The notes beneath the pieces are model-generated. The model searched no databases. It saw only the letters and a list, made by a program, of their open reading frames with translations, and was not told the DNA's origin. This document shows, in pieces, positions 16,391 to 25,980 of a stretch of 64,000 bases of DNA. Numbering within the stretch: position 1 is the first letter of the stretch; each line of letters begins with the position of its first letter. The DNA comes from Streptomyces bicolor (lineage in GTDB: Bacteria; Actinomycetota; Actinomycetes; Streptomycetales; Streptomycetaceae), in the NCBI RefSeq assembly GCF_000719285.1, contig NZ_JOFS01000002.1:310001-374000 (forward strand), written 5' to 3'. The translations under genes were made by a program, and so were the position numbers.

Positions 16391-17424
16391 GACGTGCTCC
16401 TTTGCACTGGGGTGGGGGACTGTGGGGGGTTGGGGGGCTCGCCGCACGAGCGGCGTACGACGAGACGGGCGGGGAGGGTGACGGACTCGCCGGGCCGTCC
16501 CTCGATGCGGTCGACCAGGGCCCGTACGGCGGCCCGGCCCAGCTCGCCCGTCGGCTGGGCGACGGCGGTGACCGGCGGATCGGTGTGCACGAACCACGGG
16601 ATGTCGTCGAACGCGGCCAGCGCGATGTCGTCCGGTACGCGCAGCCCACGCGCGCGTACGGCGTCCAGCGCGCCGAGCGCCATCAGGTTGTCGGCTGCGA
16701 ACACGACCTCGGGCGGCTCGGGCAGATCGAGGAACCCCTCGGTGACGCGCCGCCCGCTCTCGGCCTGGAAGTCGCCCTGGCCTATGTAGGCGTCGGGGAG
16801 CTCGAGGCCGTACACGCCGAGCGCCTCCCGGAAGGCCTCGACGCGCTCCCGTCCGGTCGTGGTCGCCGCCGGTCCCGCGATGATCGCGAGCCGCCGGTGC
16901 CCGAGCGAATGCAGATGGGCGACGAGGTCGCGCACGGCGGCCCGACCGTCGGCCCTGACCACGGGCACGTCCACACCGGGGATCCACCGGTCCACGAACA
17001 CCATCGGCGTCCCCGCGCGCGCGGCGTCCAGCATCAGCGGCGAGCCGCCGTCGGTGGGGGAGACGAGGAGCCCGTCGATGCGCCGGTCCAGCAGGTTGCG
17101 CACATGGTGGTCCTGCAGATCCGGCCGCTCGTCGGCGTTGCCGATGATGACGCTGTAGCCGAGCGCGCGGGCCTCCTCCTCGACGGAGCGGGCCAGTTCG
17201 GTGAAGTAGGGGTTCATCACGTCGCTGATGACCAGGCCGAGGGTGTGGGTCTGGTCGGTGCGCAGGGAGCGGGCGACGGCGTTCGGGCGGTAGCCCAGGG
17301 TCTCGACGGCGGCCAGCACGCGCGTGCGTGCCTCGGCGCTGACCGACGGATGGTCGTTCAGGACGCGCGAGACCGTGGCGACGGAGACGCCCGCCTCGGC
17401 AGCGACGTCCTTGATGCTCGCCAT
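16387..17424 (-). CDS. rbsR: LacI-family repressor of ribose utilisation
   Basis: 345 aa. N-terminal helix-turn-helix DVAAEAGVSVATVSRVLNDHPSVS and hinge YRPNAVARSL, then a ribose-binding-protein-like core (LVISDVMNPYFTELARSVEE; GHRRLAIIAGP; ALAAFDDIPWFVHTDPP). First gene of the rbs operon with a 4-base overlap to rbsA. A pair of near-identical LacI-type palindromes lies 39-84 bases upstream, so autoregulation of the whole operon is likely. ATG with GGAGGTGGAG upstream. Naming as RbsR rests on operon position. Confidence 0.9.
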   Translation of the reverse strand: MASIKDVAAEAGVSVATVSRVLNDHPSVSAEARTRVLAAVETLGYRPNAVARSLRTDQTHTLGLVISDVMNPYFTELARSVEEEARALGYSVIIGNADERPDLQDHHVRNLLDRRIDGLLVSPTDGGSPLMLDAARAGTPMVFVDRWIPGVDVPVVRADGRAAVRDLVAHLHSLGHRRLAIIAGPAATTTGRERVEAFREALGVYGLELPDAYIGQGDFQAESGRRVTEGFLDLPEPPEVVFAADNLMALGALDAVRARGLRVPDDIALAAFDDIPWFVHTDPPVTAVAQPTGELGRAAVRALVDRIEGRPGESVTLPARLVVRRSCGEPPNPPQSPTPVQRSTS

Positions 17425-17462
17425 CGCCGCTCCACCTCCTCGTGGTTCGTACGCGCACGCCG

Positions 17463-17508
17463 TGGAATCGATTACATCGACGTGTACGGAGGATTGGAAT
17501 CGATTACA
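17463..17508. promoter_or_regulatory. Tandem LacI-type operator of the rbs operon
   Basis: The 14-bp near-palindrome TGGAATCGATTACA occurs exactly twice, at 17463-17476 and 17495-17508, 32 bp apart. The centre AATCGATT is a perfect palindrome with CG at the middle, typical of LacI-family sites. The pair lies upstream of rbsR, whose product is the likely binder. A weaker inverted repeat CGACATC/GATGTCG follows at 17531-17559. Confidence 0.75.
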
Positions 17509-17635
17509 CAGGGGTTGATCAAGCCCTCAACGACATCCCGAGACCGGATCGTGATGTCGCGAGGAACTCCATGGCGGTTCAGCCTGGAAGGGGGCGTTCT
17601 CTGAGGAACCCCTTCTGGGCCGGAGTGGAGGAGTC

Positions 17636-18001
17636 ATGACGGCAGCGACACGCGAAGACGTACCCGTCGCCCTCGGCGGCGACGGTGTGGAGGTACGCAC
17701 CGAGCCGATCGGTGGCGGTATGTCCGTCGGCTACATCAGCCTGCCGGAGGGCACGGACATGGGCCCTGCCCTCAAGGGCCTGGAAGGCGACGCCTGCCCC
17801 TGCCCGCACTGGGGCTACCTGCTGAAGGGGCGGCTTCGGATGCTGACGCCCGAGGGCGAGGAGCACTACGAGGCGGGTCAGGCGTACTACTGGGCGCCCG
17901 GCCATGTCCCGGTGGCTCTGGAGGACTGCGAGTTCGTCGAGTTCTCGCCGACCGAGGACTTCCAGGCGGTCATCGACCACGTGAAGTCCCAGGCCGGGTG
18001 A
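17636..18001 (+). CDS. Cupin-domain protein
   Basis: 121 aa single-domain cupin. The central part CPHWGYLLKGRLRMLTPEG gives the first cupin motif with His, and the second is EEHYEAGQAYYWAPGHVPVALED. A CPCP segment just before may add metal-liganding or structural cysteines. Such small cupins may be enzymes, isomerases or sugar sensors; no substrate can be assigned. Strong ribosome-binding site GGAGGAG immediately before the ATG. It is transcribed away from the rbs operon and separated by 64 bases from the helicase gene. Confidence 0.82.
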   Translation: MTAATREDVPVALGGDGVEVRTEPIGGGMSVGYISLPEGTDMGPALKGLEGDACPCPHWGYLLKGRLRMLTPEGEEHYEAGQAYYWAPGHVPVALEDCEFVEFSPTEDFQAVIDHVKSQAG

Positions 18002-18065
18002 GAGCCGGCGGCCGCTTCGGCCACGGGCTTCCCACGTTGTCGGACCCGGGCGGTAGCGTCGGATC

Positions 18066-20321
18066 ATGTCCAATCAGCCGGGGGCTTCCACAGGCGAACG
18101 ACGACTGGCCGTACTCGAAGGCGTCCTCGAGCGGATCACGTACGCCAACGAGGAGAACGGCTACACGGTCGCGCGTGTCGACACGGGCAGAGGCGGCGGC
18201 GACCTCCTGACCGTCGTCGGCGCGCTGCTCGGCGCCCAGGTCGGCGAGTCGCTGCGGATGGAGGGCCGTTGGGGCTCCCACCCCCAGTACGGCAAGCAGT
18301 TCACCGTCGAGAACTACACGACCGTCCTGCCGGCCACCGTCCAGGGCATCCGCCGCTACCTCGGCTCCGGGCTGGTCAAGGGCATCGGCCCGGTCTTCGC
18401 CGACCGCATCACCCAGCACTTCGGGCTGGACACCCTCAAGATCATCGAGGAGGAGCCGAAGCGACTCATCGAGGTCCCCGGCCTGGGCCCCAAGCGCACG
18501 AAGAAGATCGCCGACGCCTGGGAGGAACAGAAGGCGATCAAGGAGGTCATGCTCTTCCTCCAGACCGTCGAGGTGTCGACGTCGATCGCGGTGCGCATCT
18601 ACAAGAAATACGGCGACGCCTCCATCTCCGTGGTGAAGAACCAGCCCTACCGCCTTGCCGCCGACGTCTGGGGCATCGGCTTCCTCACCGCCGACAAGAT
18701 CGCCCAGTCCGTCGGCATCCCGCACGACAGCCCGGAGCGCGTCAAGGCGGGCCTGCAGTACGCCCTGTCGCAGGCCACCGACCAAGGCAACTGCTACCTC
18801 CCCGAGGAGCGGCTGATCGCCGACGCGGTCAAGCTCCTCCAGGTGGACACCGGGCTCGTCATCGAGTGCCTCGCGGAGCTGGCCCAGGTGCCCGAGGACG
18901 GCGGTGACCCCGGTGTCGTACGGGAGAAGGTCCCCGGCCCGGACGGTGGCTCCGAACCCGTCACCGCCGTCTACCTCGTCCCCTTCCACCGGGCCGAACT
19001 CTCCCTCGCCGCCCAGCTGTTGCGCCTGCTGCGCACCGAGGAGGACCGCATGCCGGGCTTCCGTGACGTGGCCTGGGACAAGGCACTGGGGTGGCTGAAG
19101 GGCCGTACGGGCACGGACCTCGCACCGGAGCAGGAGGCCGCCGTCAAGCTGGCGCTGACGAAGAAGGTCGCCGTGCTGACCGGCGGCCCCGGCTGTGGCA
19201 AGTCGTTCACGGTGCGCTCGATCGTGGAGCTGGCCCGCGCCAAGAAGGCCCGGGTCGTGCTCGCCGCCCCCACCGGCCGCGCCGCCAAGCGCCTCGCCGA
19301 GCTCACCGGAGCCGAGGCCTCCACCGTCCACCGCCTCCTGGAGCTCAAGCCCGGCGGCGACGCGGCCTACGACAAGGACCGCCCGCTCCAGGCCGACCTG
19401 GTGGTGGTCGACGAGGCGTCCATGCTGGACCTGCTGCTGGCCAACAAGCTGGTCAAGGCCGTACCGCCGGGTGCCCATCTGCTCTTCGTGGGGGATGTCG
19501 ACCAGCTGCCCAGCGTCGGGGCGGGAGAGGTCCTCAGGGATCTGCTCGCCGACGACAGCCCCATCCCGGCCGTCCGCCTCACGCGCGTGTTCCGTCAGGC
19601 CCAGCAGTCGGGCGTGGTGACCAACGCACACCGGATCAACGCCGGGCAGCACCCCGTCACCGACGGCATGAAGGACTTCTTCCTCTTCGTCGAGGACGAC
19701 ACGGAGGAGGCCGGACGGCTCACGGTGGACGTCGCGGCCCGTCGGATTCCGGCCAAATTCGGGCTCGATCCGCGCCGGGACGTCCAGGTCCTGGCTCCCA
19801 TGCACCGGGGACCGGCCGGCGCGGGCACGCTGAACGGACTGCTCCAGCAGGCCATCACGCCAGGGCGGCCCGACCTCGCGGAGAAGCGGTTCGGCGGCCG
19901 GGTTCTCCGTGTCGGCGACAAGGTCACCCAGATTCGCAACAATTACGAGAAAGGGAAGAACGGTGTCTTCAACGGCACCGTGGGCGTGGTCACCTCGCTC
20001 GACCCGGTCGACCAGCGCCTCACGGTGCTGACGGACGAGGACGAGGAGGTGCCGTACGAATTCGACGAACTGGACGAACTGGCGCACGCGTACGCGGTGA
20101 CCATTCACCGTTCACAGGGAAGTGAATATCCCGCCGTGGTGATCCCCGTCACCACCGGAGCATGGATGATGCTCCAGCGGAACCTGCTGTACACGGCCGT
20201 GACCCGGGCCAGGCAACTGGTCGTCCTCGTCGGATCACGCAAGGCGATCGGGCAGGCCGTGCGCACCGTGTCGGCGGGGCGGCGCTGCACGGCGCTCGAC
20301 CACCGGCTCGCGGGCTCCTGA
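18066..20321 (+). CDS. recD2: SF1B DNA helicase RecD2
   Basis: 751 aa, the length expected for the RecBC-independent RecD2 family. The N-terminal OB-like domain (residues about 10-95) and helix-hairpin-helix region (GLGPKRTKKIADAW near 140-155) are followed by SH3-like and helicase domains with Walker A GGPGCGKSFT at about 372, motif II VVDEASMLD near 447, DQLPSVGAGEVL, and the C-terminal motif YAVTIHRSQGSEYPAVV. RecD2 is a 5'-3' helicase active in DNA repair and replication-fork restart. No strong ribosome-binding site; start set by homology-like length. Upstream cupin gene is on the same strand. Confidence 0.93.
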   Translation: MSNQPGASTGERRLAVLEGVLERITYANEENGYTVARVDTGRGGGDLLTVVGALLGAQVGESLRMEGRWGSHPQYGKQFTVENYTTVLPATVQGIRRYLGSGLVKGIGPVFADRITQHFGLDTLKIIEEEPKRLIEVPGLGPKRTKKIADAWEEQKAIKEVMLFLQTVEVSTSIAVRIYKKYGDASISVVKNQPYRLAADVWGIGFLTADKIAQSVGIPHDSPERVKAGLQYALSQATDQGNCYLPEERLIADAVKLLQVDTGLVIECLAELAQVPEDGGDPGVVREKVPGPDGGSEPVTAVYLVPFHRAELSLAAQLLRLLRTEEDRMPGFRDVAWDKALGWLKGRTGTDLAPEQEAAVKLALTKKVAVLTGGPGCGKSFTVRSIVELARAKKARVVLAAPTGRAAKRLAELTGAEASTVHRLLELKPGGDAAYDKDRPLQADLVVVDEASMLDLLLANKLVKAVPPGAHLLFVGDVDQLPSVGAGEVLRDLLADDSPIPAVRLTRVFRQAQQSGVVTNAHRINAGQHPVTDGMKDFFLFVEDDTEEAGRLTVDVAARRIPAKFGLDPRRDVQVLAPMHRGPAGAGTLNGLLQQAITPGRPDLAEKRFGGRVLRVGDKVTQIRNNYEKGKNGVFNGTVGVVTSLDPVDQRLTVLTDEDEEVPYEFDELDELAHAYAVTIHRSQGSEYPAVVIPVTTGAWMMLQRNLLYTAVTRARQLVVLVGSRKAIGQAVRTVSAGRRCTALDHRLAGS

Positions 20322-20584
20322 CCCGCTTTCGGCCCGCTGGCGGACCCCCTTCTGACCTGGCGATTCGTGAGGCAGCGAAAAAAATGATCGATCAAACGAG
20401 TCGTGAAGGTCACAGACCACTTCCAGATGGGGAAAACACGGGGCAGGATGACAGGTTGGCGGCACTGAGTGCCGCCGATAGGCCCAATGGTCGACCCCGA
20501 GTGCACTCTCCTGAGCCAAATGGGGGAGGGTAGAGACAGTCAGGGCAACCTCGAAGATGAGGCACAACGTCGGTGAGGGAAGAC

Positions 20585-21874
20585 GTGAGCGACAACTCTG
20601 TAGTACTGCGGTACGGCGACGGCGAGTACACCTACCCGGTGATTGACAGCACCGTCGGCGACAAGGGCTTCGACATCGGCAAACTCCGCGCCCAGACCGG
20701 TCTGGTGACGCTGGACAGCGGTTACGGCAACACCGCCGCGTACAAATCGGCCGTCACCTACCTCGACGGCGAGGCGGGCATCCTCCGCTACCGCGGCTAC
20801 CCGATCGAGCAGCTGGCCGAGCGCTCCACCTTCCTGGAGGTGGCCTACCTGCTGATCAACGGTGAGCTGCCGACCGTCGACGAGCTCTCGACGTTCAAGA
20901 ACGACATCACCCAGCACACCCTGCTGCACGAGGACGTCAAGAACTTCTACAAGGGCTTCCCGCGCGACGCCCACCCGATGGCCATGCTGTCGTCGGTCGT
21001 CTCCGCGCTGTCCACGTTCTACCAGGACAGCCACAACCCGTTCGACGAGACGCAGCGCAACCTCTCGACGATCCGTCTGCTCGCCAAGCTTCCGACGATC
21101 GCCGCGTACGCGTACAAGAAGTCGATCGGCCACCCGTTCGTCTACCCGCGCAACGACCTCGGTTACGTCGAGAACTTCCTGCGCATGACCTTCTCGGTGC
21201 CGGCGCAGGAGTACGAGCTCGACCCGATCGTCGTCTCCGCCCTCGACAAGCTGCTGATCCTGCACGCGGACCACGAGCAGAACTGTTCGACCTCGACGGT
21301 CCGCCTCGTCGGCTCGTCGCAGGCCAACATGTTCGCGTCGATCTCGGCCGGCATCAACGCGCTGTGGGGCCCGCTGCACGGTGGCGCCAACCAGTCGGTG
21401 CTGGAGATGCTCGAGGGCATCCGTGACGCGGGCGGCGACGTCGACTCCTTCATCCGCAAGGTGAAGAACAAGGAGGACGGCGTCCGCCTGATGGGCTTCG
21501 GCCACCGGGTCTACAAGAACTTCGACCCGCGCGCCAAGATCATCAAGGCCGCCGCGCACGACGTCCTCTCGGCTCTCGGCAAGTCCGACGAGCTGCTGGA
21601 CATCGCGCTGAAGCTGGAGGAGCACGCGCTTTCCGACGACTACTTCGTCTCGCGCAGCCTCTACCCGAACGTCGACTTCTACACCGGCCTGATCTACCGG
21701 GCCATGGGCTTCCCGACCGAGATGTTCACGGTCCTGTTCGCCCTCGGCCGTCTGCCGGGCTGGATCGCCCAGTGGCACGAGATGATCAAGGAGCCGGGTT
21801 CGCGCATCGGCCGTCCGCGTCAGATCTACACGGGCGTGGTGGAGCGGGACTTCATTCCGGTCGAGCAGCGCTGA
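20585..21874 (+). CDS. gltA: Citrate synthase (type II)
   Basis: 429 aa, condenses acetyl-CoA with oxaloacetate at the entry of the TCA cycle. Motifs: DGEAGILRYRGYPIEQLAE, catalytic His in LILHADHEQNCSTSTVRL, WGPLHGGANQ with the second His, and GFGHRVYKNFDPRAKI. Length and sequence are of the hexameric type II enzyme of actinomycetes. GTG at 20585 is chosen because GAGGGAAG lies 3-10 bases upstream; an in-frame GTG at 20573 is less well placed. Monocistronic; followed by a covarying hairpin repeat and a second long hairpin. The 260 bases upstream carry the promoter region but no clear consensus. Confidence 0.95.
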   Translation: MSDNSVVLRYGDGEYTYPVIDSTVGDKGFDIGKLRAQTGLVTLDSGYGNTAAYKSAVTYLDGEAGILRYRGYPIEQLAERSTFLEVAYLLINGELPTVDELSTFKNDITQHTLLHEDVKNFYKGFPRDAHPMAMLSSVVSALSTFYQDSHNPFDETQRNLSTIRLLAKLPTIAAYAYKKSIGHPFVYPRNDLGYVENFLRMTFSVPAQEYELDPIVVSALDKLLILHADHEQNCSTSTVRLVGSSQANMFASISAGINALWGPLHGGANQSVLEMLEGIRDAGGDVDSFIRKVKNKEDGVRLMGFGHRVYKNFDPRAKIIKAAAHDVLSALGKSDELLDIALKLEEHALSDDYFVSRSLYPNVDFYTGLIYRAMGFPTEMFTVLFALGRLPGWIAQWHEMIKEPGSRIGRPRQIYTGVVERDFIPVEQR

Positions 21875-21906
21875 CACACGCCGGTGGCTGGGCCGACCTG
21901 CTTTTA

Positions 21907-21960
21907 GAGGCGCGGGGCCGCATCAATATGCGGCTCCGCCGCGCGGGCGCGATCGGCCCC
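21907..21960. repeat. Dispersed hairpin repeat, copy A
   Basis: About 54 bases closely matching 31692-31746 (shared core TGCGGCTCCGCCGCG). Outer arms GGGGCCG/CGGCCCC enclose an inner GCGGC-TCC-GCCGC stem. In copy B the outer arms are GGGGCTG/CAGCCCC, a compensatory base-pair change, so the fold is conserved. Position 33 bases after citrate synthase suggests a 3'-end or terminator role. Confidence 0.75.
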
Positions 21961-22024
21961 CACCGGCCAGCAGCCGGGAAACAACCTGAAGGCACCGAAC
22001 CCCCCGGTTCAATCCGCGAAGCGA

Positions 22025-22073
22025 AAGGCGCCCTGGCGCCGGTCCCCCCACGGGCCGACGTCCAGGGCGCCTT
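22025..22073 (+). terminator. Long inverted repeat downstream of citrate synthase
   Basis: Perfect 12-bp arms AAGGCGCCCTGG and CCAGGGCGCCTT with a 25-base loop. No T-run follows; likely a bidirectional transcription barrier between citrate synthase and the convergent copA. Confidence 0.5.
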
Positions 22074-22391
22074 CCCATGTCCCGGTGCGGATTCCCCCCA
22101 CGGGATCCGGCCGGGCGTCTGAGAGACGAGCGCCTGAATCGCTGTCTTTCGGTGTTGCCGATTGAGCAGAACGAGCAGAACTCGTCGTACTCATGTATGC
22201 GGTTGTTCATGCGGTCTGCCGGGACAGCGCACGGTCGGGAGGGCCGCTCAAAGCTTCCCGATGTACGTGCCCCGGCAACGCAACTCTGAGGAAGTCCCCC
22301 AAGACATCCTCAGATGCCAGTAAGCGCCCCCCAAGACGCTGCCTGACATCGTCAACTTAGACCTTCGAACCCCTTCGATGGTTACGTTCAC

Positions 22392-22482
22392 ATCACTGTG
22401 ATCTGCGTCTCTTGCATATGTCCGTTAGATACGCAAGAGCCCCGATATGGCGATCGGGACCCAAGCGTAAGGATGATGCGTG
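22392..22482 (+). promoter_or_regulatory. Orphan promoter/operator region with RBS and GTG
   Basis: Palindrome ATCACTGTGAT (22392-22402), inverted repeat CTCTTGC/GCAAGAG (22409-22415, 22433-22439) flanking TAGATA (22426-22431, possible -10), a small hairpin CCCGAT/ATCGGG (22441-22458), AAGGA (22469-22473) and GTG (22480). The frame then enters the 3' end of copA in antisense, so the original gene may have been lost. Confidence 0.4.
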
Positions 22483-22553
22483 AGCCTTGTGAAGAGCTTA
22501 TGTGAGCTGGGCTTCGGACTCCAGAGGGGCCTGGCGGGGTTCTTACTACGAAT

Positions 22554-24917
22554 TCACCGGAAGGTTCGCAGTCTCAGGCTGTTCGTCACGACGAACACCG
22601 ACGAGAAGGCCATCGCGGCCCCCGCGATCATCGGGTTCAGCAACCCCGCCGCGGCCAGCGGCAACGCGGCGACGTTGTACCCGAAGGCCCACCCGAGGTT
22701 GCCCTTGATCGTGGCCAGCGTCCTGCGGGACAGCCGGATCGCGTCCGCGGCCACCCGCAGATCCCCGCGCACCAGCGTCAGATCGCCCGCCTCGATCGCC
22801 GCGTCCGTCCCCGTCCCCATGGCGAGACCCAGATCGGCGGTGGCAAGCGCGGCCGCGTCGTTGACGCCGTCACCGACCATGGCCACACAGCGCCCCTCGC
22901 GCCGCAGCCGCCGTACGGCCTCGACCTTGTCCTCGGGCAGGACCTCCGCGATCACCTGATCGATACCGACCGAGCGCGCGACCGCTTCGGCGACCGTCCG
23001 GTTGTCGCCGGTCAGCAGTACCGGCGTGAGCCCGAGCGCGCGCAGTGAGCGCACCGCCTCGGCGCTGGTCTCCTTCACCGCGTCCGCGACGGCGACGACG
23101 CCGCGTGCCACGCCGTCCCACCCGACCACGACGGCCGTACGACCCTCTCTCTCGGTCTCTTCCCGGGCGCGGGCGAGCTCGGGTGGCAGCTCCTCGAAAA
23201 GGCGGCCCACGGCCACGTCATGGCCCTGCACGCGCGCGCGTACGCCGCGCCCGGGGACGTTCTCGAACCCCTCGACCTCCGGGAGCCGTCCGACCCGCTC
23301 CTGAGCACCCGCGGCCACGGCCCGGGCGACGGGATGCTCGGAGGCGTGCTCGACGGCGCCCGCGAACCGCAGCACCTGCTCCTCGTCGGCGCCTTCGGCG
23401 ACGTACACCTTCTGGAAGGTCATGCGACCGGTGGTGACCGTGCCGGTCTTGTCCAGGACGACGGTGTCGACGCGGCGCGTGGACTCCAGCACCTCCGGGC
23501 CCTTGATGAGGATCCCGAGCTGCGCGCCGCGTCCGGTGCCCACCATCAGGGCCGTGGGCGTGGCCAGGCCCAGCGCGCACGGGCAGGCGATGATCAGCAC
23601 CGCGACGGCCGCGGTGAACGCGGCGACCGTGTCGTCGGTGATGCCGAGCCAGGCGCCGAAGGTGGCGACCGCCAGAACGATGACCGCGGGTACGAACACC
23701 GCGGAGATCCGGTCGGCGAGCCGCTGCACCTCGGCCTTGCCGTTCTGCGCGTCCTCCACCAGCTTCGCCATCCGCGCGAGTTGCGTGTCGGCGCCGATCC
23801 GGGTCGCCTCGACGACGAGCCGCCCGCCCGCGTTGACCGTGGCGCCGGTGACCGCGTCCCCGACCGTCACATCGACCGGCACCGACTCGCCGGTCAGCAT
23901 GGCGGCGTCCACGGCGGACGAGCCCTCGACGACGGTGCCGTCGGTGGCGATCTTCTCGCCGGGCCGTACGACGAACCGGTCACCGACGGCCAGCCGGTCG
24001 ACCGGGACGCGGACCTCGCGTCCGTCGCGGAGTACGGCGACGTCCTTCGCGCCGAGTTCCATCAGGGCCCGTAGTGCCGCACCGGCGCGGCGCCTGGCGC
24101 GGGCCTCCAGATAGCGGCCGAGGAGGAGGAAGGTGACGACTCCGGAGGCCACTTCGAGGTAGATCTGCGAGGCGCCGTCCACGCGCGCGACGGTGAACTC
24201 GAAGTCGTCGCGCATACCGGCCATGCCCGCGTCACCGAGGAACAGTGCCCACAACGACCAGCCGAACGCCGCCAGCGTGCCCATCGAGATCAGCGTGTCC
24301 ATGGTCGCCGCACCGTGCCGGGCGTTCGTGAACGCGGCGCGGTGGAAGGGCAGCCCACCCCAGACGACGACCGGCGAGGCGAGGGTGAGCGCGAGCCACT
24401 GCCAGTTGTCGAACTGCAGGGCCGGGATCATCGACAGCAGGGCGACTGGGACCGCGAGCAGGGCGGAGACGGTGAGGCGCTGTCGGTAGGAGGCCAGTTC
24501 CGGGTCCTCCGGCGCCTGCTCGGGGTTTCCCGGGGCCTGCTGTGGCTCGGGCTGCGGGGGAGCGGGCTCCTCGGCGGTGTACCCGGTCTTCTCCACTACG
24601 GCGATCAGGTCGGCGACCTCGATGCCCGTGCGGTAGCTGACCCTCGCCTTCTCCGTCGCGTAGTTCACCGTGGCGGTGACGCCGTCCATGCGGTTGAGCT
24701 TCTTCTCGACGCGGGCGGCGCAGGAGGCGCAGGTCATTCCGCCGATGAGCAGCTCGACTTCGGAGGTGTGGGCGGGAGTGGGGGTGGTGGCGGGGGCACC
24801 CGAGGCGCCAGTGGGCGTACCAGTGGGCGTACCAGTGGACGTACCAGCGGTCGGGCCGGTCGGGTCGGCTGTGCCGGTGGTCCCCGGTATCCGCGGCTGG
24901 TCGGTGGTGCGGGGCAT
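22554..24917 (-). CDS. copA: Copper-exporting P1B-type ATPase
   Basis: 787 aa. An N-terminal low-complexity Pro/Thr/Gly stretch is followed by one heavy-metal-associated domain (GMTCASC near residues 60-66), membrane helices, actuator motif TGES, the intramembrane metal site CPC (about 444-446), phosphorylation motif DKTGT (about 489) and hinge [13 protein letters not shown] with a CxxC domain fits Cu(I) export. ATG at 24917 lies 7 bases after the copZ stop, so the two are co-transcribed; an in-frame start at 24962 would overlap copZ. A CsoR-like palindrome precedes copZ. Confidence 0.93.
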   Translation of the reverse strand: MPRTTDQPRIPGTTGTADPTGPTAGTSTGTPTGTPTGASGAPATTPTPAHTSEVELLIGGMTCASCAARVEKKLNRMDGVTATVNYATEKARVSYRTGIEVADLIAVVEKTGYTAEEPAPPQPEPQQAPGNPEQAPEDPELASYRQRLTVSALLAVPVALLSMIPALQFDNWQWLALTLASPVVVWGGLPFHRAAFTNARHGAATMDTLISMGTLAAFGWSLWALFLGDAGMAGMRDDFEFTVARVDGASQIYLEVASGVVTFLLLGRYLEARARRRAGAALRALMELGAKDVAVLRDGREVRVPVDRLAVGDRFVVRPGEKIATDGTVVEGSSAVDAAMLTGESVPVDVTVGDAVTGATVNAGGRLVVEATRIGADTQLARMAKLVEDAQNGKAEVQRLADRISAVFVPAVIVLAVATFGAWLGITDDTVAAFTAAVAVLIIACPCALGLATPTALMVGTGRGAQLGILIKGPEVLESTRRVDTVVLDKTGTVTTGRMTFQKVYVAEGADEEQVLRFAGAVEHASEHPVARAVAAGAQERVGRLPEVEGFENVPGRGVRARVQGHDVAVGRLFEELPPELARAREETEREGRTAVVVGWDGVARGVVAVADAVKETSAEAVRSLRALGLTPVLLTGDNRTVAEAVARSVGIDQVIAEVLPEDKVEAVRRLRREGRCVAMVGDGVNDAAALATADLGLAMGTGTDAAIEAGDLTLVRGDLRVAADAIRLSRRTLATIKGNLGWAFGYNVAALPLAAAGLLNPMIAGAAMAFSSVFVVTNSLRLRTFR

Positions 24918-24924
24918 GGCCGGC

Positions 24925-25164
24925 TCAGATCTTGGCGACCAGCTCGAAGCCCGCTTCGTCAATCGCGGAGCGCACCGCCTCCTCGTCCAGCGGGGCCGCG
25001 GAGACGACGGTGACCTCGCCGGTCGAGGCGACGGCCTTCACCGAGCTGACGCCGGGGAGTTCGGAGACCTCGCCGGATACGGCACCCTCGCAGTGCCCGC
25101 AGCTCATGCCGCTCACCTTGTAGACGGCGGTGACGGAACCCGGGGTGTCGGTCTGGGCGGTCAT
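24925..25164 (-). CDS. copZ: Copper chaperone / heavy-metal-associated domain protein
   Basis: 79 aa, a single HMA fold with metal motif GMSCGHC and the usual [16 protein letters not shown] helix-strand order. It carries Cu(I) to the ATPase encoded next. ATG at 25164 is chosen for its GAGGAG ribosome-binding site; the frame remains open upstream to 25206 but without support. Start of the copper operon, 67 bases downstream of the CsoR-like site. Confidence 0.92.
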   Translation of the reverse strand: MTAQTDTPGSVTAVYKVSGMSCGHCEGAVSGEVSELPGVSSVKAVASTGEVTVVSAAPLDEEAVRSAIDEAGFELVAKI

Positions 25165-25230
25165 GTCGTTCTCCTCGTCGAGGCATGTGGGGCCGGCGGG
25201 ACCCAAGGGGGCCCTCCGTAATCCACGCTA

Positions 25231-25245
25231 TACCCCTCCGGGGTA
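25231..25245. promoter_or_regulatory. CsoR-type copper operator
   Basis: TACCCC-TCC-GGGGTA is a perfect 6-3-6 palindrome, very close to the TACCCC/GGGGTA half-sites bound by actinobacterial CsoR Cu(I) repressors. It lies upstream of copZ-copA on the expected side. No csoR gene is in the window, so the repressor acts from elsewhere. Confidence 0.8.
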
Positions 25246-25304
25246 CTTCTCCAACAGGGGTCGGGGGTGTGCCGGGACCGTCGCCCCGGGGCTGCCGGGC
25301 CGCT

Positions 25305-25952
25305 TCAGGAGGGCTCGGGGTGCCCGAGTCTGGCGCCGACCAGCGGGCCGAGGTAGCGGATCAGGGCGTTCTTCAGCTCCTGGATGTACGCGTCACGCTC
25401 GGCGCCCTCGTGGGCGAGGACCAGCTCCAGGCCCGCCTTGTACAGGCCCAGGCACATGTGTGCGGTCCGGCTGAGGTCGGCGGGCGGGATGTCCGGCAGG
25501 AGGGAGGAGAGCAGGCCCTGGATCCGGCCGAGCAGGGTCGCGTGCAGGGCGTCGTGCTCCTCGGTGATGCGGCCCGGGATGTCGGGGCCGTGCATCAGCG
25601 CGAAGAACACCGGGTGCTCGCAGTTGAAGGCGATGAACCGGTCGACGGCGGAGCCGACCGCCTGCTCCAGGGGTGTCGCGGGGTCGACCGGCGCGAGCGC
25701 CTCGCCGTACGCCTCGCGCATCTCATGCATGAGCCGGTCGCCCAGCTCGATCGCGATCGCCTCCTTGTTCGGGAAGAACTGGTACAGCGTGCCCGGCGAG
25801 ACGCCCGCCTCGCGGGCGATGGCGTTGGTGCTGGCGGCCGTGTAGCCGGTGGTGGTGAAGACGGTGGCGGCGGCTTCCAGCAGTTGGGCGATACGGCGCT
25901 CGCCGCGGGCCTGGCGGCGGCGCGGCTGGTCCTTCTCCTGGTTGACGGACAC
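25305..25952 (-). CDS. TetR-family repressor of the adjacent MMPL exporter
   Basis: 215 aa. N-terminal TetR DNA-binding domain (RRIAQLLEAAATVFTTTGYT; helix-turn-helix TNAIAREAGVSPGTLYQFFPNKEAI) followed by a helical ligand domain of unknown specificity. Divergent from the MMPL gene at 26115 with two 9-N6-9 inverted repeats between them. GTG start at 25952 with GGGGATAAC upstream. Confidence 0.92.
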   Translation of the reverse strand: MSVNQEKDQPRRRQARGERRIAQLLEAAATVFTTTGYTAASTNAIAREAGVSPGTLYQFFPNKEAIAIELGDRLMHEMREAYGEALAPVDPATPLEQAVGSAVDRFIAFNCEHPVFFALMHGPDIPGRITEEHDALHATLLGRIQGLLSSLLPDIPPADLSRTAHMCLGLYKAGLELVLAHEGAERDAYIQELKNALIRYLGPLVGARLGHPEPS

Positions 25953-25980
25953 GCGTTATCCCCAGCTTCTCCGAACGCGA

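Larger units (their letters stand above)
21875..22553. other. Intergenic region between citrate synthase and copA
   Basis: No convincing gene in 679 bases. It contains a hairpin repeat (21907-21960), a long hairpin (22025-22073), near-repeats of CCCCCAAGAC around 22290-22335, and an apparently orphan plus-strand promoter and start region (22392-22482). The open frame starting at 22480 runs antisense into copA with shadow-like codon use. Confidence 0.6.

Noticed and set aside
14867..17458. 863-codon open frame that would fuse an N-terminal extension to RbsA
   Set aside because: The first 356 codons are the shifted frame of the LacI gene; RbsA begins at the GTG at 16390 with its own ribosome-binding site.
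22480..22959. 159-codon plus-strand frame after the orphan promoter
   Set aside because: All but the first about 25 codons are antisense to copA with shadow composition. Kept only as a possible gene remnant.
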